Part shown: piece by piece, positions 42,722 to 50,061 of the stretch | Position numbering within the stretch: the stretch's first letter is position 1 | Layout: every line of letters begins with the position of its first letter | Origin: an uncultured Candidatus Actinomarina sp. | GTDB taxonomy: Bacteria > Actinomycetota > Acidimicrobiia > Actinomarinales > Actinomarinaceae | Direction of reading: 5' to 3' | Length of the DNA stretch: 64,000 nt | NCBI GenBank assembly: GCA_902533795.1 | Contig: CACAND010000003.1 | Location: forward strand, 1-64,000 | Made by a program: the position numbers and the translations under genes | The notes under the pieces: model-generated | Seen by the model: the letters and a program-made list of their open reading frames with translations, nothing else | Databases searched by the model: none | Told to the model about the DNA's origin: nothing

Positions 42722-43784
42722 TGTTAACAAAAAATTGATCTATAAATTCTGATAAGTAGTCAACCATCTCATCTGTAATTGAATTGTAAAGACTAATTCT
42801 TACTCCTCCTTCACTTCTATGTCCATTCAAACCAATTATTCCTTTTTCTCCTGCTTCCATAAGAAATTTCTTTTCCAATTCATTGTTTTCAAATTTAAAA
42901 ATAATATTGGATCTACTCTTTGAATAATCACATATAGGTAGTATTAGAAAGTCTTTATAAGAATTCAATTGTTCGTACAATCTTGATGATTGTCTGATTG
43001 ATTTCTCTTCAAAATACTTGACTCCTCCCATTTGAATCATCCAATCGGTTACAAGCTTCAAAATATATATTGAGAAGGTTGGAGGAGTATTCAATAAAGA
43101 GTTTTTTTCTACCAATTGTCCTAAGTTAAGATATTTCGAGTTATTTTCCGAATTCAAATATTGTTTATCTCCAATGCATATTGATACACCGGGAATACCC
43201 ATGTTTTTTTGAGCTCCTGCGTAAATATATGCTAAGTTATCCCATTCAAAACTATAAGAACCTATATCTGAAGACATATCAATTAGTAATGAACCATGAT
43301 TTATTTTATTAAACTCTCTTAATTGAATTCCATTAATGGTCTCATTAGATGTAAGATGTAAGAAATCAATATCATCAATTTCCCATGGTTTTAGAACATA
43401 ATTTTCAATTTCATCTTGTCGTACGTCAATTATCTTTGTATCTCTTATTTTTGAAAAATCATCAGCCGTATACTTACCCCAGGTTCCCGTGACTAAACAT
43501 CCCATAAGTTTATTTTCTTTATCAAAGTTATTAGCAATAAAAGTATTCTGATAAGTTGCTCCCCCCTGCAAAAGAAGAGTGAAATAATCTGATGGTATAT
43601 TAAAAATATTTGTCATATTGTTGTTGAGAGAGTTTATCAATGTTTCAAAATCTTTCGATCTATGACCAATCTCTAAAATTGACAAACCTGTGTTTTGAAA
43701 ATTAGCTATCCCCTCTTGAGACTTACTAATTATCGAAGGATCTAATCTTGCTGGACCTGGGGAAAAATTATATATCTGATTCAT
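42711..43784 (-). CDS. serC: Phosphoserine aminotransferase
   Basis: PLP enzyme converting 3-phosphohydroxypyruvate and glutamate to phosphoserine. FSPGPARLDPSIISKSQE at the N-terminus is characteristic, LLLQGGATYQNTFIANNF (about 69-86), TWGKYTADD (about 103), IDMSSDIGSYSFEWD (about 168-182, Asp of the PLP site) and YAGAQKNMGIPGVSICI (Lys of the Schiff base, about 193). It ends with GLNGHRSEGGVRISLYNS. 357 aa, complete. It overlaps the polymerase-like gene by 17 bp and DUF1015 by 11 bp. Confidence 0.95.
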   Translation of the reverse strand: MNQIYNFSPGPARLDPSIISKSQEGIANFQNTGLSILEIGHRSKDFETLINSLNNNMTNIFNIPSDYFTLLLQGGATYQNTFIANNFDKENKLMGCLVTGTWGKYTADDFSKIRDTKIIDVRQDEIENYVLKPWEIDDIDFLHLTSNETINGIQLREFNKINHGSLLIDMSSDIGSYSFEWDNLAYIYAGAQKNMGIPGVSICIGDKQYLNSENNSKYLNLGQLVEKNSLLNTPPTFSIYILKLVTDWMIQMGGVKYFEEKSIRQSSRLYEQLNSYKDFLILPICDYSKSRSNIIFKFENNELEKKFLMEAGEKGIIGLNGHRSEGGVRISLYNSITDEMVDYLSEFIDQFFVNNGK

Positions 43785-45072
43785 TTTTATTCTTAGTAAA
43801 TAGGATAAATGACAAGCCTAAGATTAGTCCAAAATAAGCATTTAATTCTTCAATTGGGCTTATAAATAAAAAAATTGATAGGATGAAAAAAAACAAAAGA
43901 TCAAAATCTCTTTTCTTTGTAATAAATAAGTTTAAATAAACCAAAAAAACAGTAACTGGAAACACGAAACCAAAACCTAATGTATAAAAAATTATTAAAT
44001 TTTGAACGTTTCGCATATTTTCAATTGATAATTGAGTCTCCTCAGAACGTTCATTCATATAATCATTAAATTTTATATTTACTATTCCAATCCCTTCTGG
44101 ATTGAGATTTGGAAGGGTATCAAGAAAAAACCTAATAGAGCTTAATCGATCGTTATCCAAATTTACTGGATTTGAAGAATTTATTTTTATCTTGATATCT
44201 CCTGAATCATTAATTTTTTTTACATCCTCTTCAAACTTTGAACATTCAATACTATCTGGGTTTAAATTACATTCCAAAAAGCCGAGCGTAGAGGAAGTAA
44301 ACATTGATAAAATGAGAAATACAAGAGAAATTTTTATTTTTTTTGTAGACAAATAATTAAGAATTAAATAAAGAACAATTAGGAGACTAATGACTCTTAA
44401 CAGGTCACTCTTTGAAAGACCTAGTGCAAAACCCGAAATCACAGCAATCAAATAATTCTTATTATCGTTATATTTCAAATAAATTAAAACCAATGGAAAG
44501 AAAAATGTTACAAAGATTACAGGTTCTCTAAATGTACTCATGGCACGATGCGGTTGAGATAACCAAAAAGTAGCTTGTGTCATTTCAGCAATATCAGTAT
44601 TTGCTCGATTCCTAAATGGCTCATACAAGTCATAAATCTGAGCGATAAATATATAAATAGTTATTGCAGAAAAAAATATAATAAATCTGTTGAGTCCGAG
44701 CATGGCTAAATTTACATTTTTAGCATTAAAAAAATAGAGTGAAAAATAAAAAAGGAAAATAAATGAAAATATATTTAAGTACCTTAAAAAAATATACAAA
44801 TTATAAGAAGAATTAATTTCATTATTTACTATAAAAACTATTTGTGGAATAGAAATTAAAATTGAAAAAATGTAAATAATATTAATGTTGCCACTATTTG
44901 ATATGTCTTTTCCTTCTAGCAAAGCAGGAATTACTAGTAATAAGAGCCCTATCCAAGATATAGGAATTGAAAAAACTTCATAAGCATCCAAAAAAATTAG
45001 AAAAATAGAAATAAAAATTATGTTTACATAGATATTATTTTTATCTATTTTCATGCTCTCAATGTTAATCAT
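43768..45072 (-). CDS. O-antigen polymerase/ligase-like membrane protein
   Basis: Polytopic protein (434 aa, about 10-12 TM segments). FLDAYEVFSIPISWIGLLLL near the N-terminus parallels FFESLDAFSLFSIPLPWIG of the 2185-3573 protein, and SQPHRAMSTFREPVIF (about 165) parallels its GTFREPSF region; both have a cysteine-containing external loop (CNLNPDSIECSKF here). I regard them as paralogues. ATG 45072 is used; ATG 45054 is in frame too. It probably polymerises or transfers the glycan flipped by the neighbour at 45105. Confidence 0.75.
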   Translation of the reverse strand: MINIESMKIDKNNIYVNIIFISIFLIFLDAYEVFSIPISWIGLLLLVIPALLEGKDISNSGNINIIYIFSILISIPQIVFIVNNEINSSYNLYIFLRYLNIFSFIFLFYFSLYFFNAKNVNLAMLGLNRFIIFFSAITIYIFIAQIYDLYEPFRNRANTDIAEMTQATFWLSQPHRAMSTFREPVIFVTFFFPLVLIYLKYNDNKNYLIAVISGFALGLSKSDLLRVISLLIVLYLILNYLSTKKIKISLVFLILSMFTSSTLGFLECNLNPDSIECSKFEEDVKKINDSGDIKIKINSSNPVNLDNDRLSSIRFFLDTLPNLNPEGIGIVNIKFNDYMNERSEETQLSIENMRNVQNLIIFYTLGFGFVFPVTVFLVYLNLFITKKRDFDLLFFFILSIFLFISPIEELNAYFGLILGLSFILFTKNKNESDI

Positions 45073-45104
45073 GAAATTTCTATTAAAAGGATATAATTTT
45101 TCAT

Positions 45105-46361
45105 TTAGTTAGACAATTTAGATATTTTTGTTTTAAAAATTATAAATTCGAATAGTTTTTGAATGACCATTGCTGCACTTAGTGAAAAAGCAATTCCTAA
45201 TGAAGAATATGATGCTGATAATAAAACAGCTAATACAATAAAAGTAATCGAATATATAATTCGCCCATAAGCATGAAATTGGATTAAATCATTAAATAAC
45301 AGATATTGTCTTATCCAAAAACTTAATAAATAAGTCACAAATCCTATTAGTAAAACCATCATTGGTTCAAATGAGTTCAGAAATTCTTCATTACCAATAA
45401 ATACAATTAAATTTCGCCCAAAAATAAAATATACTGCAAGTAAGAATATTGAAATAGGAAGTAACACCTGACGAAAGAAAGATGTTATTTTGAATTCTGT
45501 ACCATCTGATTTTAATTTGTTTTGAAGCCATGGATTAAATGTAACTACAAAATAATTTATTGGTTCTACTAATCTTTTAGCAAATTGGTAGATCCCAACA
45601 GTTTGAATATCAACTATAACAGCCAATAATATGACATCAAAATGTTGAGGTATAAGACCAATAATTTGATCATATCTAACTTTTCCATAAGAAGATTTGA
45701 TGGCTTTTATATATGATTTAAAAAGTTGTATCTTTAAACCGGATGAATCGCGATATTTATTTGAAAGATATAAACCAAATAATCCAAAAGTAGTTCCATA
45801 TATTGATTGTGCAATCAAATAATTTTCAATGCTTGGATCGTTCAGAAGTAAAATTATTAATGCAATAAATCTAATTATGACACTAGTAATTTCAAGTATT
45901 GAATACTTCCTCAAATCATTATGAAAAATTAGTATAGATTTACTTGTTTCTGAAAAAGTCTGAATAATTCTTGTAATTAAATAAACAACTAGAACATTTG
46001 ATAAGGTTTCGATACCAAAGTAATTACCTAAAGATGAATCAATGACAAAAGGATTTGTGAAAATTATGAGACATACAATAAAGGCACCCATACCAGTCAG
46101 TAAGTTAAAAAATATAGATTCAAAATAAAAGCTTTTTCCCTCCTTAAGAGCAAGGAGGTTTACATCACTATTTCGTGCATGTGTTGCTCTAAATATAAGA
46201 CTTGGGATAGCAATTAACAAGACAACAGCACCATATTTTTCTGGACCTAGTTGATTTACCACAAATGAAACTTGAATAATTGAAATGACCGCAATTCCCG
46301 ATTGAGAACCTATCAAATCTTTTGTTTGACTAAATATCTCTTTAATATATTTTAAGTTCAT
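45105..46361 (-). CDS. Polysaccharide flippase (oligosaccharide flippase family)
   Basis: Membrane protein of 418 aa with about 12 hydrophobic segments and an N-terminal SQSGIAVISIIQVSFVVNQLGPEKYGAV-like pattern of Wzx/RfbX proteins (Q-x-x-F-V-x3-L-G-x-E-x-Y-G). I place the start at ATG 46361: the open frame to 46412 runs through tRNA-Ala and gives a meaningless peptide. It follows the tRNA by 9 bp, so it may share its transcript. It leads the cassette of glycan and serine genes that ends at leuS. Confidence 0.87.
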   Translation of the reverse strand: MNLKYIKEIFSQTKDLIGSQSGIAVISIIQVSFVVNQLGPEKYGAVVLLIAIPSLIFRATHARNSDVNLLALKEGKSFYFESIFFNLLTGMGAFIVCLIIFTNPFVIDSSLGNYFGIETLSNVLVVYLITRIIQTFSETSKSILIFHNDLRKYSILEITSVIIRFIALIILLLNDPSIENYLIAQSIYGTTFGLFGLYLSNKYRDSSGLKIQLFKSYIKAIKSSYGKVRYDQIIGLIPQHFDVILLAVIVDIQTVGIYQFAKRLVEPINYFVVTFNPWLQNKLKSDGTEFKITSFFRQVLLPISIFLLAVYFIFGRNLIVFIGNEEFLNSFEPMMVLLIGFVTYLLSFWIRQYLLFNDLIQFHAYGRIIYSITFIVLAVLLSASYSSLGIAFSLSAAMVIQKLFEFIIFKTKISKLSN

Positions 46362-46370
46362 ATTTGTTTG

Positions 46371-46443
46371 TGGAGCTGAGGGGATTTGAACCCCTGACCC
46401 CGTGCATGCCATGCACGTGCTCTGCCAACTGAGCTACAGCCCC
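46371..46443 (-). tRNA. tRNA-Ala (anticodon GGC)
   Basis: A 73-nt cloverleaf: acceptor GGGGCTG/CAGCTCC (one G-T), D-arm TAGCTCAGTTGGCAGAGCA, anticodon stem CGTGC/GCACG with loop ATGGCAT, T-arm CAGGGGTTCAAATCCCCT, discriminator A. CCA is not encoded. It sits just after rsfS, a place where actinobacterial genomes often carry tRNA-Ala. Confidence 0.96.
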
Positions 46444-46456
46444 AATACAATTAAGA

Positions 46457-46813
46457 TTACCCGTACTGAAGCATTAGATTGCTATCAAAAAATAAATCAT
46501 CTAAGTTATAGTATTCTCTTGCTTCCTCCGTGAAGAAATGGATGCCTACACCTTCAAACTCAACTAGTGCCCACGAAGAATCTAAACCCTCAGAAAAGAA
46601 GTTTTTATTTTTAGATTTAACTAACTTCTTAAGCTTTTTTATAGAAGAGACCATTTGGGTATTTGAATTAACATTGCACATAATAATTACGTCAAAGTAG
46701 CTATTGTTTTCAATTTCAAATGCTTTAATGTTGGTACATTTTTGAACCAGAAGTATATCGATTACGCTATCAAAGAAAAAGTTATGTAAATTTTTTATTT
46801 TTTCTTCTGCCAT
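46457..46813 (-). CDS. rsfS: Ribosomal silencing factor RsfS
   Basis: Binds L14 and blocks subunit joining under starvation. 118 aa from ATG 46813. DILLVQKCTNIKAFEIENNS (about 18-37), YFDVIIMCNVNSNTQMVSSI, FFSEGLDSSWALVEFEGVGIHFF (about 77-99) and REYYNLDDLFFDS form the family core, with Gly-Val/Ile-His-Phe changes within the usual W-x-L-x-D-x-G-D-x-x-V-H-x-F. The frame is open to 46831, but TAACAT 8 nt before ATG 46813 favours that start. It diverges from the K+ channel gene. Confidence 0.92.
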   Translation of the reverse strand: MAEEKIKNLHNFFFDSVIDILLVQKCTNIKAFEIENNSYFDVIIMCNVNSNTQMVSSIKKLKKLVKSKNKNFFSEGLDSSWALVEFEGVGIHFFTEEAREYYNLDDLFFDSNLMLQYG

Positions 46814-46821
46814 TATTAAAT

Positions 46822-46827
46822 ATGTTA
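46822..46827 (-). promoter_or_regulatory. -10-like hexamer TAACAT for rsfS
   Basis: TAACAT on the minus strand ends 8 nt before ATG 46813; no Shine-Dalgarno sequence is seen. It selects this start over the longer frame. Confidence 0.45.
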
Positions 46828-46848
46828 CCATGTAAAAAATAAAGACAC

Positions 46849-46866
46849 TATTCTTATATTGAGGAG
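46849..46866 (+). promoter_or_regulatory. -10 candidates and GAGGAG ribosome-binding site of the K+ channel gene
   Basis: TATTCT (46849-46854) and TATATT (46855-46860) are possible -10 boxes. GAGGAG (46861-46866) lies 4 nt before TTG 46871 and decides that start over TTG 46859. Confidence 0.5.
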
Positions 46867-46870
46867 AGAT

Positions 46871-47332
46871 TTGAGTAGAGTTAAAAACTTTTTTTCTTTA
46901 TTAGAAACAATTTTCAACAGTAGGCGCTTAAGAACTATTCTTTTAGCGTTAATATTTTTTATAGGAATTTTCGGCTACTTATTTTATGCTTCAGAGCCAC
47001 AAGTTAAAACTTTTGGTGACGGCATCTGGTGGGCCTTGGTAACTATCACAACTGTAGGGTATGGAGATATCACACCCTTAACCACTCTTGGTAGGGTTGT
47101 AGCTGGTTTGTTGATGTTATTAGGACTTGGATTGATAGCTACTATTACAGCGATTGTTTCCGCAAAATTTATTCAAAATTATGTGGATGGTCATACAAAC
47201 GATGATGTTTTAGAAAAGCTCCAAGAATTGGAAACAGAAATAGAAAAAATTGAAGAATTAGAAGATAATGTTTTAGGCAAGCTTAAAGAATTAGAAGAAG
47301 AAGTTGATCAACTCAACAAAAAAATTCAATAA
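46871..47332 (+). CDS. Two-TM potassium channel with C-terminal coiled coil
   Basis: Ion_trans_2-type pore protein of 153 aa. TM1 covers about residues 19-37, the pore helix and filter read FGDGIWWALVTITTVGYGD (about 48-66), and TM2 covers about 73-95. The tail from about 108 on is a strongly charged heptad coil (LQELETEIEKIEELEDNVLG) with no RCK or cyclic-nucleotide domain, so tetramers may be held by the coil. TTG 46871 has GAGGAG upstream. A lone plus-strand gene between rsfS and nadD; its stop overlaps nadD by 7 bp. Confidence 0.9.
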   Translation: MSRVKNFFSLLETIFNSRRLRTILLALIFFIGIFGYLFYASEPQVKTFGDGIWWALVTITTVGYGDITPLTTLGRVVAGLLMLLGLGLIATITAIVSAKFIQNYVDGHTNDDVLEKLQELETEIEKIEELEDNVLGKLKELEEEVDQLNKKIQ

Positions 47333-47892
47333 ATTTTATTTTCCTTTATATATTTAAAAATTTCTGAAGGTAAATCATTATTATTCATTCTATTTTTCTC
47401 CAATTTTTCTCGTAATCCAGTTGAACTTAAATCTAATTTTTCACCTTCTATTAATTCATAATCAAACGGAAAATTTTTAGAAAGTGTCTCAGAATTATCT
47501 TGTCTTCTAAGAGCAATTAAGAATTGCGTCAAATTTGATAATTGATCATAGTTTTTCCATGTTTTTATATTCATTGCAGTATCTGAGCCAAGTATGAAGT
47601 ACAAATTTTCTTTTGGGTGCTGTAGCTTTTCAAGTGTTTCATATGTATATGAAGGATTTTTTTCTGAACTTTCAAGGTCGCTTATTTGCAATGAATCAGA
47701 ATTTTTAATTAAGATTTTTGTCATTTCAAATCTGTGATTATAAGGCGTCGAATCTTTTTTTTGCCATGGATTACCAGATGGAATAAAAATAATTTTATCT
47801 AGTTTAAATTGATTTAAAGATCTTTCTGCAATTTTAAGATGAGCTTCATGAGGAGGGTCAAAGGTTCCACCCAGTACACCAATATTTTTCAC
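47326..47892 (-). CDS. nadD: Nicotinate-nucleotide adenylyltransferase
   Basis: Adenylates nicotinate mononucleotide in NAD synthesis. GVLGGTFDPPHEAHLKIAE (5-23) contains the nucleotidyltransferase H-x-x-H site, FIPSGNPWQKKDSTPYNHRFEM (about 36-57) is the NaMN site, YFILGSDTAMNIKTWKNYD (about 99-117) follows, and DLSSTGLREKLEKN carries the C-terminal S/T-x-x-x-R motif. 188 aa. It starts by ATGA-type overlap with the VWA gene. Position near rsfS is conserved in Actinobacteria. Confidence 0.95.
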   Translation of the reverse strand: MKNIGVLGGTFDPPHEAHLKIAERSLNQFKLDKIIFIPSGNPWQKKDSTPYNHRFEMTKILIKNSDSLQISDLESSEKNPSYTYETLEKLQHPKENLYFILGSDTAMNIKTWKNYDQLSNLTQFLIALRRQDNSETLSKNFPFDYELIEGEKLDLSSTGLREKLEKNRMNNNDLPSEIFKYIKENKIY

Positions 47893-49250
47893 TTGAGATC
47901 TCGTTTAAAATCAATTGAATTTACAAAATTTTTCATTTGTGTGTAGTTTCTAACTTCTGATGTATTGTTAGTTACTTTATCAAATTTTCTTATCAAACTA
48001 TCACCAGTATTCCAATACTTTAATCTTTCGGGATTAAGCCAATATATGTTCTTGAATAATCTTCCAACCTCATTGACTAGTCGATCATCTATATCCCTAT
48101 AGTTATTTCTAGCGTCTCCAATTACTATCAAACATTTATAGTTAGAATTACTTTTTTTAATTTCTTCCACTAGTTCTTCAAAAGTTCTTGAATAATCTGA
48201 ATGACCATCATGTTTTACGTAGTTATTCCAGTTTTTTAGAAAGGATTCAATTTCATTTTTTTTAAGCTTTTTAATGTCTTTTGTAACTTCTGTTATTCCA
48301 TCAATAAATACATAAGACTTGATTGAATTAAACCTACTTACCATGCCATACAATAATGTAAGACCAAAAAGAGAATATAAAGCCATTGAACCACTGATAT
48401 CACATAGAATTACTAATTTAGGTTTTTTCTTGTTTTTTGGTTTAAAAATGATATTTTGAAGCACTCCACCAGACTGTATAGATTTTCTGATTGTTTTTCT
48501 TAAATTTAGATTCCCTTTATTTGAGTATTTAATTTGTTTTTTAAACTTTAAAGCAAGTTTATTCCCCAACGCATAAGTTTGTTCAAGAAGCTTTTTTCTT
48601 TCATCTTTGTTTGTATAAAGATAATCTAGTTCGTTTAATTGATCTTTATTATTTAATTCCGATGGTTGATATGCATCTCTTGTTTTATTTCTTTCATCTT
48701 TTAATAATTCCAATAATTTCATATCTAGGTAATTTGAAAAATTCTCCATATTTAACTCGTTCATAATGTTTTCGAAGGAATCTTCAAATTGAATATCGAA
48801 TAAACTCATTATCTCTTTGTAAGCTTTCGTTTTTTTTAATTGATTTAACCAATATGCATTAGATACTGGGCGGGAAAAATCTAAATTCTCAAATTCTTGA
48901 ATTATATCAATAGCGATTGAAGAAAAATCTATATTGATATTATTTTGATCAATAAATATATCTTCAAAGTTATCGTTTAATTTATATTCATCAAGATAAT
49001 TAAAATTAAAATCTGGTGTTTCTGCAGTACTAAAATTAAAAAATTCTTTAATAAGGTACTGAAGTTGATCTTTCTCGTCTTTATCTTTAGGTATTAGCAA
49101 AAACAGATATTTTAATTTATCTTCTTTAGATTCAATTTGTTTTGATTCAATATATTTGAAATAAGTTTCAAGTTTATCTATTGATATAAAAAACTGATTT
49201 TCTTTACAAAATTGTGAAAAATCAATTATGTCATTCTTGAATGAGCTCAT
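47889..49250 (-). CDS. VWA domain protein (CoxE-like)
   Basis: Cytosolic protein of 453 aa. A helical N-terminal region (to about 270) precedes a von Willebrand A domain: VILCDISGSMALYSLFGL (about 287-304) is the D-x-S-x-S MIDAS, HSDYSRTFEELVEEI (about 348) and CLIVIGDARNNYRDIDDRL (about 368) complete it, and IYWLNPERLKYW is a CoxE hallmark. It overlaps the MoxR-like gene, its presumed ATPase partner; such pairs act in metal-cofactor insertion or protein remodelling, with the target unknown. ATG 49250 preferred to TTG 49262. Confidence 0.87.
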   Translation of the reverse strand: MSSFKNDIIDFSQFCKENQFFISIDKLETYFKYIESKQIESKEDKLKYLFLLIPKDKDEKDQLQYLIKEFFNFSTAETPDFNFNYLDEYKLNDNFEDIFIDQNNINIDFSSIAIDIIQEFENLDFSRPVSNAYWLNQLKKTKAYKEIMSLFDIQFEDSFENIMNELNMENFSNYLDMKLLELLKDERNKTRDAYQPSELNNKDQLNELDYLYTNKDERKKLLEQTYALGNKLALKFKKQIKYSNKGNLNLRKTIRKSIQSGGVLQNIIFKPKNKKKPKLVILCDISGSMALYSLFGLTLLYGMVSRFNSIKSYVFIDGITEVTKDIKKLKKNEIESFLKNWNNYVKHDGHSDYSRTFEELVEEIKKSNSNYKCLIVIGDARNNYRDIDDRLVNEVGRLFKNIYWLNPERLKYWNTGDSLIRKFDKVTNNTSEVRNYTQMKNFVNSIDFKRDLK

Positions 49251-50061
49251 TGGTATTTTCAATTTGTTCTTTATATTTTTCTTGATCTGATTTGTCTTTC
49301 AAAAGTATTCCAAGATTGTCGGTATTAGATTTATTTTTATTAATCAAATTATATTTAACCCACTCTACAGATTCGATTAGAGAGGGTATCTTATTAAGGT
49401 TTAAATTTCTAACATATGAAATAAAAGATGCGTATGTCCTTGCTTGTTCTTCTGAAATTTCAGAAATACTATTCATCAATACTTTTGATTCAATTTCTAA
49501 TGAAGGAAAATCTAAATAAAAATAAAGGCATCTTCTTTTTAGAGCGTCTGAAAGTTCTCTAGTACCATTAGATGTGAGGATAGTAATTCTATTATCACTT
49601 CCATTTATTGTTCCGAATTCAGGAATTGTAACTTGATTTTCAGCAAGAATCTCAAGAAGCAAAGCTTCAAATTCTTCATCAGAACGATCAATTTCATCAA
49701 TTAAAAATAAGCTTTCTTTTTCAGAGGTTAATGCATTAAGTATTGGTCTTTTGATAAGGTAACTTTCATCAAAGAGATTTTCAGCATTCTTATCTTGCTG
49801 AATGCTTAATAGTTGTTTTTTATAATTCCATTCGTAAACTGCCTTATCTTCATCAATGCCCTCGTGACACTGAAGCCTAATAAGTTCAAGATTAAAAAAA
49901 GATGAAATAGCCTTTGCCAAAAAAGTTTTACCAGTTCCGGCAGGACCCTCGATGAGTAATGGTTTTTTTAAAAAAATTGCTGCGTTTATAACATCAACTA
50001 AATTTTCATTTGAAAAATAATTTACCGATTCTAAATCTTTTACAGATAATTCTTTATTCAT
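49231..50061 (-). CDS. MoxR-family AAA+ ATPase
   Basis: AAA+ chaperone-like ATPase, 276 aa. LIEGPAGTGKTFLAKAISSF (about 36-55) is Walker A, SLFLIDEIDRSDEEFEALLLE (about 116-136) Walker B, VTIPEFGTINGSDNRITILTSN (about 142-163) includes sensor 1, and ALKRRCLYFYLDFPS (about 170) the Arg finger region. It starts in an ATGA overlap with proA and overlaps the VWA gene by 20 bp, so the three are coupled. Substrate of the pair is unknown. Confidence 0.92.
   Translation of the reverse strand: MNKELSVKDLESVNYFSNENLVDVINAAIFLKKPLLIEGPAGTGKTFLAKAISSFFNLELIRLQCHEGIDEDKAVYEWNYKKQLLSIQQDKNAENLFDESYLIKRPILNALTSEKESLFLIDEIDRSDEEFEALLLEILAENQVTIPEFGTINGSDNRITILTSNGTRELSDALKRRCLYFYLDFPSLEIESKVLMNSISEISEEQARTYASFISYVRNLNLNKIPSLIESVEWVKYNLINKNKSNTDNLGILLKDKSDQEKYKEQIENTNELIQE

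Noticed and set aside
46362..46412. N-terminal extension of the flippase
   Set aside because: The extra 17 residues are a translation of the tRNA-Ala 3' half (T-G-S-G-V-Q-I-P-S-A-P); the real start is ATG 46361.
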